64,000 nucleotides of DNA from Xiphias gladius (taxonomy: Eukaryota > Chordata > Actinopteri > Istiophoriformes > Xiphiidae): positions 812,501 through 876,500 of the forward strand of contig NC_053415.1 in NCBI RefSeq assembly GCF_016859285.1, written 5' to 3'. The notes under the pieces are model-generated. The model did not search any database and was not told the origin of the DNA. It saw nothing but the letters and a program-made list of their open reading frames with translations. Within the stretch, counting starts at the first letter, position 1; each line of letters opens with the position of its first letter. Of the stretch, positions 22,601 to 36,500 are shown piece by piece. The position numbers and the translations under genes are program-made.

Positions 22601-25600
22601 AGCTTTATTGGTGACAAAGGGGCTTCCACATAGTACTGTATTAAGGGTCTTAATATGTTTGTAAATGAGAGATTTCAGTTTTTGATTTTAAATAAATTAA
22701 CAAAAAATTCTATAAAGATGTTGTCGATATGGATTATTTTTTGTAGATTGTTGGGCAAAAGTGGCAATTATATCAATTAAAGTGCAACCTACAACACATG
22801 TTTTGCAAATTTGCATGTTTGTGCAAAGTAAAGGGGTCCAAGTACTTTCTGAAGCCACTGTACATACATTAAAGGAATTATGTAACTACCCAATCAACAA
22901 CCCAATCAACAACGTAGAAAAGTAAACCATGTATAAATATTACGATGTTTATATGGTGAACAACAATAACAAGCATTTTTCTGATAAGTTTTTTCAACTG
23001 ATGTGTTTCTTTATTTTTACACTGAATATAAATTATGGCTTGAATGAACACTTTGGGGTTTTCCAGAAAGTGTACAAACCGCAGAGAAAGTACAGGAGGC
23101 AGAGGGATGCAGGACAGCTGCTGGATGAGGAGTCCAGGGTTCACTCCACCCTGCTGGAATATGGCAGGTAAAGCGTTGTTCATACTTCTGCATGGGTTCG
23201 ACACAGATCCTACACCATAGTCTACACAAGTGGCCTGTGCCTTTGCAAACTTGTGCACTGGTAGTACTTTAAGACATCAATGTAATGTATTTGCATCTCA
23301 GTTTATCAAGAATTTAAACCACATGCTATAATGTATAGTATGTGTCAATCAAATACACACCCAGTGTTTCATCACCATATTACATTTTGAAATTAGGCTT
23401 CAGATTGTTGCAACAATCTGAAGCCAAATTTAAAGCAGCTGCCATTTCTGACATGTTCATAGCCATTTTTAGACAAGCTTTTCACAATGTTTGTTTGTAT
23501 ATACTCAAAGAGGAAGCTGTTGCAGGCTTTTAAATACTTATTTTCACACAGCTGCAGTATTGGTAAAGATGTACTCTGTGCTTCTTTAGACGTTAAAATC
23601 AAAGAACAAAATTTTTAAAAAACAGTATTGTCTCTATAGAATTACTATACACAGTACTCTTGATAATCTACAAACAACACTGTCAACAATTTTTATACGG
23701 ACTATTTATTCTTTAAAAAGTAGTTTCATTGAAATCTTTGAGGCCTTTGGAATTTTCAGCAAGGCTTATCCAGAGTAATGGGGACAATGATTCTGGGAAA
23801 ACATACCACTAATGATTTATTTTTCTTTTTTTTAAGCTTATTTTTCAAACAAAAAAATCCAAAATGCCATAGTTCCAGCTTCCTAATTGTAAGAATATGC
23901 TGCTTTTCTCTGTCTAATGTGGCAGTAAATAGTACCTTTAATTATAAATCAGTAAAATAAAAACTGAGCATTACAAACAGGCCATAAAATTATTGTACTG
24001 GACATATAAACACGTTTCACATGTGATAATGTAATAATGTTGCTTAGTATTTTTTAATGTGTAACAACAAAGTCTTGTGAGAAACTTCACTTTTTTCTAA
24101 GCTTCCATTCTCTCTGTCCCTGCTTTGTTGACCTTTTATCTGAACCTCAGTCATGTGCTGTTGTAGTCTTAATGTACACATCTCATGTCTAGTTTCCTAT
24201 CTGTCTGATGTATTGTTTTTTCATCCGTCCATCCATCCATCCATCGATCAATCCATCTCCACCTCTGTAGTAGAATGTCAGATTGCATTCTGTAAGTACT
24301 GTATGACTGCGTGAGGCCTTCTTTTTCTGCAAGCTTCTACACATAGTGCTTTGTTTTGTGGTTGAACATTTCCATCAGAGAATGTTAACAGTTCCTACAT
24401 ATTTTTGGCATGAGTAACTGTGGAGCAGCTTTGATGGACCTTTGTATTTATTTATTTATTTATTTATTTATTCAAACAGTCCTACCCTGAGGGAGCTGTT
24501 TATCCTCATTCTGGATTACTGCCATTTGATCTGCTGATGTTGTAATGTGAAATGGTGTATTTCACAATTTTAAAGGCAAAGGAAATACTTACTTTATTTT
24601 CACATATTTGTTATGTAAGAAAAAATTCTTGTTTTTGTTTTGTTTTTGTTTTTTCTTCAGGCGATATGGTTTCAGCAAGCAGTCCAAACAAGACAAGGTA
24701 AGTTTTTTTAATGAAAAATTATTACTCAGAGAGTTGCTTTGTAGAGAGCATTTCGTTTCCTTTTATCAGATATTATACAAGCCAGCCTATACAGTAAAAT
24801 ACACTGCTGTATGCTCTTCCTACAGACCAACAACTGACATTGTCAACACTAAGATATCTAGAGTAGAAATTAGATTTTGGTCTGGTTCTTTACTACTCCA
24901 TTTCTTTAGCTTCCACATCTTGTCTTCACTCATCTAGTTGGATGAGGGGAAGGCCTTAGTGGCCAATGGCTCTCAGGTGACGTCTCTTGGGATGGCAGAG
25001 GTGTCCGAGGAAGAGGACCTGCGGGCAGCAGAGGAGGTAAGCGAGAAAAATACACATATTACAAATACATTAAAGTAGCAGAAATAAGTAGGGAGACACA
25101 AGAAAGATACTTTCAAGCTTTACTTTTTAGTGTAAATTTTAGATCTTTATTGCAGTTAATTATGTGTCTCACTTCTAGCCATACAAAATATAAACATGAT
25201 GAATGATTAAGTAAAGAAACTAGGCTAGAGAAAACATGGAAATGTTTGAGAGTAATGAGGTTTTACAAACCTCAGTAAGTCGTGTTAATAGTGAGATGAT
25301 AATCATTACAATAAGTAGTTGTTGTGAATGTGCAAATAATCCCGTCAAATTTTAACTGTTACTGTGGTTTATTACTCAGTAAATACAGTATGTATAAATC
25401 TGCATTTCTAATCCAGCTCATTATGAATTAATCTGCGTGAAAACAAGCTCATTGAATTTTTGAGTGTGTGTGTGTGCGTGTGTGCGTGTGTGCGTGCGTG
25501 CGTGTGTGTGTGTGTCTGTCAGAGGCTACTTTTAGGGATAAATTTCAGACTAAAGACCAGTTAACAGGGGAAAGCTTGTCCAGTTGGGGACAAAAGCCAT

Positions 25601-25790
25601 ATGTCCCTAATTGGGAAAAAGTAGATTTTTGGGTCAGTGGTTAAAGTTAAGGTTGGTTTAAGGTTAGTGTTAGGTTAAGGTTAGGGTTAGGGTTAGGCAA
25701 GTGCTAAACTGTGGGTAGGGTTACGGTAACGCTCCGGGAAATTAATGCAAGTCTATGTTATATCCCCAAAAGTGACCTTGACAAACGTGT

Positions 25791-25887
<97 letters not shown>

Positions 25888-28800
25888 TGTACCGTCTGCT
25901 TGTATCTATGTTATAACTTATTTTTTGTTGCATCCCCCTGTAAAGTGCTGTGAAACTTGACATTGAACTTGATGCCATGAAATGTAATTTGACTGGATTT
26001 GTTTTTTTTTTTTCTGTTAGATGCGAATCAAAACCCTGATGACCAACATGGCTGCTATGGCAAATGAAGAGGTAGACAAAATCCTTTTTCTGTCTTTCTC
26101 TTAATTTATCAGCTACTTAGAATTGAATCATCACGTAACTTCCCTGCTTATCTGGGCTAAAACTTTACAAACCTATTTTACTTCTTTCTCTCTGCTGCTA
26201 AAGGTTAATGATATTATTAACCCATAGCTCCTGTATTTTCTTCTTCTTTTTCTAGCACCACTCTGTTGTCTCTAGTCTCAGAGTTATTTTGTCCAAACAG
26301 CTTTCAGGGCTCTGAACTCAGTTTTTAGAGATTTATTTATTTGGATTCCCATTAGCTTCTACCACAGAGGTTGCTAATCTTCCTGGGGTCCACACCCTCA
26401 AAATACATCATAAAAGAGATATAGTAAAAAGAGTATGTTATAACACAAGAATCAAAGGTAATGCTAACATAAATATAGCACAGTATAAAAAGTATGTTCG
26501 GTCATATTTTAAATTATGTTGGTTTGTCCAATTACTTTTGAGCCTCTGAAAATGAGGGACTATATATATATAAAAATGGCTGTAATGACAACGATATGCA
26601 ATGCAATGTTTTTGTTAAACCCCTTAATTTAAAGCTGAAAGTCTACACTTCAATCACATCTTGATGGCTTCATTTCAAATCTATTGTGGTGTTGTACAGA
26701 GGCAAAATTACAAAAATTGTGTCACTGTCCAAGTACTTATGTACCTAAGTGTATTTGGTCTGGATATTGCAGTTGGTCAGAGAATGAATGGACTGTACCT
26801 AATAATATCGCTTAATAATATCGATATCCTTTGTACACCAGTATTACTGGTGTAGTATAGATAAAACTTAACCTGGCAACCATGTTCTGGACTGGTTCAA
26901 GTCTCTTAAGGTCTTTCTTATTTGAGGTAGACCATAGGACTGAACAGTACTCCAAATGAGATAACACTAATGAAATAATAACATTTTTCTTGACTAAAGG
27001 AGTAACAAAACAGGAACATTTTCTAACAACAGTTTTGCCTTTTCTCATTTTTCTAACGATATTTTCAATATGTTATGACCATAAAAGATAGTTGCCCAGT
27101 GTAATTCTCAGTAATTTGATGCGATTGACTTGTTCTACTTTTGAACCCTGTATAAAGAGATGCAGGTGGGGGGTGTCTACTCCCATTTATCATAGATTTA
27201 GATTTAGTTACATTTAGGATTATTTTAGTTGACCCAGTTAAGCACAGCCAACAATTTGTGTTCTAATACTTTAGTTAATTTGGTACAGTTATTAGCTGAA
27301 TAAAATATAGTAGAATCAATAGCATACATTACAACATATGATTTGTTTAAGACGTAAGGTAAATGATTGGTCAAACCAAGTAGAGAAATGGACCAATGTA
27401 GCTAACTTGTGGCAGGCAGATGCCACGGCTATCAGACAAATAGCCACTATAATAAACGCTTTGCCTTCTGCCAACCATATAGCTTTTTATGCAGAGCAGG
27501 GAAGTTGGTGGGAGCACATAACATTTGAGTTCAGCAATTAACAAATCGTGATTTATTAAAATAAATGCTGCACTGAAGTAAAAAAAAATATGACCCCTAC
27601 TAATATACTGTTGTAAAGATCTTTGTACCTGTTTATATGAACAGGAGTTGCGCTGGCGTAATTACCAGATTTGTAGGCATGCTGATACTTAGTAAGCAAG
27701 AGATCGGATTGGAATTATTTTAAACTACTTCTACTGTAATGGAAATACACTGCATATAAGACATCTGTTAAGTGTATAACAAACAGGAAGGAACAGAAAC
27801 TTAGCTGCATATTTAAGTAGTCTGCCATCAATACTGTTTGAACCCAGAGACATATCATCAAGGAGTGAATTAAACAGACATGCAACCTTCTCACAGCTCA
27901 ATGTGACAAATTGAATAAGCATTGCTTATCATGCATTACAATAAATTGTATAAGAGAACATGATAGGGAGGGATCACCATTACTCACATCAGATTTTAAT
28001 TTTGCTAATTTAGCACTATAAAATGTATTAAAATAATTAGCAAAGACCTCGGATTTACTGACAAACCTCCCATCAGTTTCAATGTGAGTAACCAGAGAAG
28101 TGGAATTCCATCCCATAATATTGGTTTTTGGTTCTCCGGGCTGAGCCGGGCTCTATTCAAGGTTTCTACCTGTTAAAAGGGAGTTTTTTCCTTGCCACTT
28201 TCGCCAAGTGCTTGCTCATGGGGGAATGTTGGGTCTCTGGGTACAGTCTAGACGTGCTCTATATGAAAAGTGGACTGAGATAACTGCTGTTAGGATTTGG
28301 CGCTATATAAATAAAATTGAAATGAACTGAATTGAATGTGTATAAGCAAATAACTTACCAAGGTTATATGTGCAAAAACATGTTGACACAATTCATTTTA
28401 ATTTATACTGATATTTACAAATATGTCATTCAGACTGTAAGGAAACATTGGCTGGCCATTCATGTGGCTTAAAAAATAACCGTAGTGTAATATGTAAATT
28501 ACAATAGTAAGTAATTTAACTCAGCTGCATGAAATTATCCCATAAGCCCCGTCCATCTCCACATCATTTTGCTCCCTATAATAGTGTCACAACAGCTTGG
28601 CTATCTTGAGATTAATCATTTCTTCTGCTAATTCCACTTTCAAATACACGTCTTGTGTTTCCTAGTCTTGGGTAATGCAACAATATGAACATATGTCCCA
28701 AATATTAAGGTGCCACTATTGTTTGAAATCAATTTTAAAAATAATTTGCTAGTTATAAGGCCCTATATTCAATTTGACCTGTGACCTTGTAATTAAATTG

Positions 28801-30492
28801 AGATATCCTTCATTATGCAGGTGACATAGTCCACTCTCACTAAGGACCATCGTCAACCACGTTATCAGGTGCATGAACACAAGTTTGATTTTTGAGTTCA
28901 GAAATATTCAGTTCAGACAGAATCTGTTACACTGCTGCATTTCCCTGTTCCAACAAAAGTGTAAGCTTTTGAGGACATCAATTTCTGCAGGGAAAACATG
29001 CACTCTCCTCTGCATCTCGCCTAAAGTCATTCTCAAAAACTATTGTTTTTGTCGAAAAGGTGTTTTAATAAGCTTCATGTCATCAACGATCCCAAAACAT
29101 CTCTACACTCATGGAATAATTCTGCATGAACGCCATCTCATGGTAACTCCAGGTTACAGGTTAAGACACCTCTTGAGCTCTCCTAAATTTTGTTATTTCA
29201 GTAAAGTTGATAAAATGCTGTTAATTCTTGTCCTAAAAGTACGTGCAAAAATGCGTTTTTCTGAGAATTTTTTTTTTTTAGTTAGGAGTGATTTCCTGCT
29301 CAGAGATGCTTGTTAAATATGGGCCCTGGTAATTGAAGGTTTTTATATAATTGCATAAACTGTAAATGGAACAACTAAATGGCTAAAACATAGATGGGAA
29401 TTGTACAGTTATGTATAGTTGCGAACGAAATTGTCCTTCTGCAGGGGAAGCTGACAGCGAGTGCAGTGGGTCAGATAGTGGGACTGCAGTCTGAGGAGAT
29501 CAAACAGATCTCTTCTGAGTACGCCGAGAAGGTGAGTAACAATCTAACTAATAATGATGTCATTTTTGTTTAAAGGAGCAGAAGAAATTCTATTTTCTCC
29601 TGTCCAAGGTCAAAGGTAATCAGCTAGAGCACAGTGATACTAATAGAAAAATCACTGTCTTGCCCAAAGACACTTCAGCAGGATGTATGCTCATAATAGA
29701 AATTCTCCCGTTGATGTTAAACCAGGACTTTCTGTGTATTAATCCCTATGTATTATCAATTTAATCTCTTTGGTTTTCAAATTCAAAGCTATAATAATAA
29801 TAATTTTGGTGCCAAAAATCAGGGTCGTTATGATTGTTGGGCAAGTTACTCGAAAACTGTAATCACGTTAATCAAACACACACATACATTAATCATTGAG
29901 TAATTAATTAAAAGTAATTACATTAGTTTAGTAATTACTCAGCAACAAAAGTAATGTGTTAAATTGCTCATTACTTTACTTACATTACTCAGCTGTCAGC
30001 TCCATCAAAAGTACCTTTAAACAACTCAAAATCCTCCACATCCACACATCACATCTTTTGTATCTAACACATGTAGAAATAGAAAGCAAGACAATGCAGT
30101 TTAGGAACCAGCAGCCCTAAAATTTGAAGGGATGTACTGACCATCCATCTTAGCCTTGGTGACTACACAAAATTCTCCAGATGTGCCGACTTCAGAAGCT
30201 CAGTTACACACCAAACCTATGGTTAACGTTTGCCACATTAGCCAAGGTCACATAAAATTTAAATATGACAAGGTGTAATATGAATTACCTGGAGCTGCAT
30301 TTCTCAAAATAAAACAGAGGATTGCCTGGGTTAATCACTGTGATGTAATTATGGAATTTCAAATTGTGGGCGACTGTGGCTCAGGAGGTACAGCAGTTCA
30401 TCCACTAACAGCAAGGTCCGTGGCTCCTCCAGTCCACATGTCAAAATGTGCTTGGGCAAGATACTGATAATCCCAAATTGCCCCCGATGTAT

Positions 30493-30586
<94 letters not shown>

Positions 30587-33500
30587 TGTGTTTGTGTGTG
30601 TGTGTGTGTGTGGAAAGCGCTGTATGTATAGAAAAAAGCACTGTATGATTGTTTGTGTGAATGGGTGAATGTGGCATGTAGTGTAAAGCGCTTTGAGTGG
30701 TTGATGAGACTAGGAAAGCGCTCTCAACTAACGGAGCAATTCAATTCACATTGAAAAAACATTTTTTGAGTTTTTTTTTTTTAATTTGATGCATTTTGGT
30801 TGCAGCAGGTAAATGGAGTGAATAATAACATGGAGAGTTATAAATTCAAACTATATTGGTCACTGCTTCTGATATTTGTAGAGGCATTTTCAAAACACAG
30901 CACACCTGTTCTAGCAACCTGGGGTGGCTCAGCATTTTAATGAAAATCTTTATGTTGCTGTTTCTTTACTATTAGCATTTCTTGGTCGTAATATACTGTA
31001 TATCCCATATTCTCCGTAGCAGTCAGAGCTGACCTCAGAGGAGCGTTCAGAGCGCTATGGGCCGCTGCAGCAACACCGTAGGGCAGTTGCTTTGCTAAGC
31101 AAACAGATCCAGCAGAAAACTAAACAACTGGAGGAGGTCAGCAGTTCACTGTGGTTTACTGTGCGTCCACTTACACCATGTTGTGCCCTCTATTGTGTCA
31201 AACACTTTTACAACCACTGTCACTTTTATCCAAAAAACACACACGAAGAACAATTTGTTGATGGCACCGGTGCAGAAGCCAACATATATTTAAAATATAA
31301 TAATTCACAGGATACACTAGTTGAACAAAGGGCACATGACTTCCCAAAGAGTAGACAATACATTCAGAACTTCTATACTGCATACAGTCAGTGTTCATTT
31401 ACCTGGTAGGACACAAAATGAACACATGAAAGTGCTAATTAATTAGTTAGTGCTAAAACAGTTGAATAATTTATTGATTGAAAACTTTTATTGAATGATG
31501 GACAGCTTCGATGACATATTATTCATTTTACTCTGCATTTATCTAGTAAACATTCCCAACATTAGTTCCAGCTTCTTGAGTGTGAGAATTTGATACATTT
31601 CCCAATTTAATATCACTGTAAAGTGTTAACCTTTATGGACTTAAAACTTCTAGTCAGAAAAAGGCATTACTTTGAGGCTTGGTAAGTTGTCATGAGCATT
31701 TTCTCATATTTGACATTTTATAGCTTAAACAATCTCTTAACTGATTTCAACAATAAAAATAAGGATGTGTAGCAGCCCTAGCACACTTGATTAGCTTTCT
31801 TTACGCAGGTGTCTAAACTTCAGTAAATTTGTCAGTTATAGGTCTAATTAAAGTAATAGAGCTGTGTACACTTGAGAAATCCTGATTTTTACATTGGTTA
31901 CTGCTCCACCCACATTAGGAATTAATGCGGACCATCATGACATAAACTTTTTGCTTTCATTTTAACCAGGAAAATGAAGTTTACTATAATTTACAGCAGT
32001 AATCAGGGAATGTGTCATAACTATCAGTAATAAGTATTTATGTATTTTTTGGCAGCTACAAGCCAGGCATACAGAGGTGAAGACAGGCTGTGACGAGGCC
32101 AAGAGAAAGCTGATGGAGGTAAGAAGAGGCTTAAATATTGTGTCTTGAAACACAACTTTTTTCCTGGCAGATGTCATCACAGTCTTAAAAACAGCATTGA
32201 TTACATTATAATCAGGCATTAGTCAATTGAAAAAAGTGACAATAAGAGACAAGAGACAATATGATAAAAATCAAGCATCAGGAACATTTTTGGGACGGGA
32301 CAATGACAAATGTTTTGTGAAAAAGTTGCCTAGAAAAGGCGTTTGTGTATCTTCCCAGGCTACAGAGCAATCAGACAAACTGCAGAAAGAGCTAAGGTCT
32401 TTAGAAGAGATGGAGGAGCAGGCTGACAGTGGGTGAGTGGTGAATAGTAATTATCTTTTATTTCTTTGTGTCATTTAATCCTAATGAAACATGAATCTTT
32501 TTTTAGTGATTTCCTCCTTGAGCCCCAAAAACCTGCATGCTTGTCTTTAGATTTGCTGAAGAACCTTGAATCACAGGAATTAAAACGTTCAAAGAATTAT
32601 ATAGTTGTGGATATAAGTGACCTCTGATACAACTGTGGGATATAGGGCATAACGTCAACACACAAACCAGTGACAAAAAAAAATAACAGTAATTATGCTT
32701 CAAGCACTTGTAAGAAAGAAGAACAACCCAGTATCAGGAGGAAAAAAAATCTATGAATTTATTAAAGTCAGTATATTTAATTTTATTGATGGGATAAGAA
32801 CTAACATTTAAGCCCTCAAGTCTGTGTGAAAGTTGCAATAAAGACACTATCAATAAACAGTATAAATAAAAGTTTCTAATGTTGAGCACTCATAACCTCT
32901 TCAAGTACAGTCTTGAGAGAAATCTGTAGCTCAGGTTAAATGGTGCTGCTTTGTTTTTGTGCAGTTAAGCAGTAAGACCTTTACTGGTCTCCAGTGGAAA
33001 TTGGCTGTCCCAATACCTACCCATGACGTCTTGAGCACTGACGTATGCATTCTCATGCTGCCAAGTAGTTCACTAGTGTGTCCCATGTCTGAAAAATGCC
33101 AGTATGCAATACGCTTAACCCAAACCTGATGCACCTTTTACTAATATCGCTTCAAAGGGAAATTAGAGCCAAGTACAACAGTCTACTGTACAACACCAGC
33201 CCAGTTGCTGAAAATAACATGCAAATAAGCTGGTTTTGTCTGACAATAATCATCAGACATGAAGTTGAAGTTTGTGACATAGTGGGTTCAGTGTGCCGTA
33301 AATATTATTTTTCATTTCCAAACATATCACAGGTACAATAGAAATTCCACAGATGGTCCTCATTTAATACAAACCATTTATTCTTCTTAATGATACTGAA
33401 GAAAATAATATCGCATGTATGACATTGTCAACTGGAGTAAATTAGTTGATTCATCGTTTAGTCGATCAAGAGAAAATTAATCTGCAACTATCAAGATGAT

Positions 33501-36500
33501 CAATAACTGAGTTCAGGTATTTTCCAAATGCCAAAAAAATGCCAAATATGAAAATGTGTTGCTTTTACGTTTATTATAATCATATACAAGTATAAATATA
33601 GTAAACAGAATATTTTTGATTTTTGAACTCCTGGCCAGACAAAACAAAGCATTTGTTGAAACTGCTTTGGTCTTCAGAAACTGTGAAGGGCATTTTTCAC
33701 GGTGTCTGATGTTTTATACACCAAAAAAATGAATCAGTTAATCAAGAAAAAAATCGCAAGATTAATTAATGATAAAAATAATCTTTAGTTGCAGCCCCAT
33801 TGTCAACATAAATCTTAAGTATCACATAAATGTATCAGTTTATATCTGGAAATATGTTCCTACCTTAAAAATTTTATCAGACACAAAACACTTAAAAAAA
33901 ACATCATCTTACATGTGTTATAGGGTACAGTAGACACATTTTTTCTGCGGACAGTGGCTTCAGAAAGAATTCAGTTCCCTTCTCTTTTTGCACACTTTAT
34001 TGTGTTTTAGATGTAACCCAGTATTCAGACCCTTTGCTGTTGCACTCCAAACTGTGATTGATGTATCATTTTTGCTTTAATTATCCTTGAGATGTGTCTA
34101 GAACTTGATTGGGGTCCACCTGTGGTAAACCGAATTGATTGGACATAGTTTAGAATGGCACACACCTGTGTATATAAGGTACCACAATGTACACTGCATG
34201 TCAGGACAAAAACCAAGCCATTAAGTCCAAGGAACTCTCTGTAGATTTCCACAATAAAATTGAAAGAAAAAACACTTCTAAATCCTTGACTGTTCCCAGG
34301 AGTGCATAATTGTAAAATGGAAGAACTTTGGAACCACCAGGACTCTTCCTAAAGTTGACTGTCTGGCCAAACCTGAGTAACTGGACAATAAGGGCCTTGG
34401 TCAGGGAGGTGACCAAGAACCCAGTGGTCACTAACAAAGCTTCAGAAGTCCTCAGCAGAGATTTGAAAACCTGCCAGAATGACCAACATCTAAGCAGCAC
34501 TCTATCATTCAGCTCTTTATGGTAGATTGACTAGAGAAAAGCCACGTTAAGTAAGAGGCATATGACAGCCCGCTTGGAGTTCTCCAAACGGCATTTAAAG
34601 GACTATGAGAACATGAAGAAAAAGATTCTGTGGTCTGATGATACAAAAATTTAACCCTTTAGGCAGAACTCCAAACACTATGTCTGGCAAACACCAGGCA
34701 CTGCTCATCTGGCTAATACCATCCCTACAGTGAAGCATGGCGATGGCAGCATCATGCTGTGAAGGGCTTCTTAGCTGCAGAGACTGGGAGACTGGTCAGA
34801 ATTGAGAAGGATGAATGCAGCCAAACACAGAGAGGTCCTTAAAGGAGACCTGCTCCACTGTCCATGTGACCTGAGACTGGGGCAAGGGTTCACCTTTCAG
34901 CACGACAATGACCCGAACCTAGTGCCAAGACAACGCTGGAATGGCCTGGGGACAGTACTCTGACTGTCCTTGAGTGGCCCAGCCAAGGCCTACACTTAAA
35001 CACAATAGAACATCTGTGGAGAGACCTGATGATGGCAGTTCACATATCCTTCCCATCAACTCTGATGGAGCTCGAGAAGTTCTGTCAGGAAGAATGGGAT
35101 AAACTGACCAAATCCAGGTGTGCAAAGCTTATAGAGACTTGTCGAAGAAAACTCAAAGCTGTAATTGCTGCCAAAAGGGCTTCTACAAAATACTGAATTA
35201 AAGGTCTGAATACATTTGTAAATTAGAGATTTCAGGTATTGATTTTTAATAAATTTGCAAACATTTAAAAAAAAATTGTCATTAAGGTTATTGAGTATTG
35301 ACTGATGGGCAAATGGCAATTTTATCCATTAAAAATTAAATTTACAACACAGTAAAGTGTGTAAAAAGTGAAAGGGTCTGAATACTTTCTGAAGCCAATG
35401 TAACTCAATTTAATTGCTTTATTAATTGCCTTAATCATCTCAGCTCCTAAATGTGCATTATTAAATAAATCAACAAAGCATATGAGCTAAAGTGAGCCAT
35501 GTATTTGACTGAGTGACTGGATGGTCTCATTAATCAAGTGTTTCTCATTGACCTCTGATAAACTGCACACATTTGCAGTATTAACAGGTACTTAGACACT
35601 GTGGCAGTTACTGGAAATACATCACATAGGTAGACACTTGACTATTCACCAATACCCAAAGTGTGGGGATGAAGCTGACCGATAGAGTCATTAAGCATGA
35701 CTTTCGGTGTCAGTGATATCACTTAAATGGTTCTTAAGTGATTTTTTGAAGGGAGGAGTTGGATATATGTATGCCTGCCACCATTTAGCTAAATGTTTGA
35801 AGTCTTTCGGAACTTTGGGAAAAGAGTTGGGATGCGGCCTAGAGCTCTTCCCTTTGAGCAAGCAGAGGTTGGGCTGTCTTGCTCATGGACACTGGAAACT
35901 TGTGATCATTGACTGATGGGACAGTCTGTCTAATAGTGTTTTGTTCTGTTGAACAGCTTGTTGGAGAAGCTGAGAGCCCTGGTAACAATGAATGAGAACC
36001 TGAAGCAGCAGGAGCAGGAGTTCCGCATGCACTGCAGAGTCAGTACATGAACACACAAACACTTTCACTGTCATTCTAAATCCTTTAGAGTAGTTTTTAA
36101 ATCTTGCATGACGATAAATCAGTATTAATTTTCTCTTTAATGTGTGGATGTTGTGTCCAGGAAGAGATGGCCCGTCTGCAACAGAACATTGAGGAGTTGA
36201 AGATGGCATCGGGGCAGGATGCACAGGAGGAGAAGGTATATATACAGTTAGAATTGTAGTCTATATTTATTATCTAACACATCTTTTGTTTTAGCATTTG
36301 TGTAATACATTATAAAACACATTCATCAGGACATTTTTTTAAGATTGTGAATAGCCTTTCCTCTGAGAAAAATCGCTTAAAGTAAAACCCAACAGTCATC
36401 GCAGTTTGTTTTAAATGCAGTCCTTCTCTTTTTCTATTCTTAGGAGAGGAACCAGCTGATAGACAAACAGTACAACACAGAAAAAGAGAAACTACAGAAG

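Noticed and set aside
25480..25900. CRISPR-like or other regular array
   Set aside because: Dinucleotide microsatellites only; no spaced repeats anywhere in the window, which is eukaryotic.
25711..25978. Several open frames of Val-Cys or Thr-His repeats
   Set aside because: They are translations of the (GT)n microsatellite; the same holds at 30,441-30,677.
28873..29316. 147-codon open frame in ccdc93 intron 10
   Set aside because: No motif, near repeats, between well-defined exons; chance frame.
30366..30440. tRNA gene at the SINE-like repeat start
   Set aside because: Only degenerate promoter-like boxes; no cloverleaf can be drawn with confidence.
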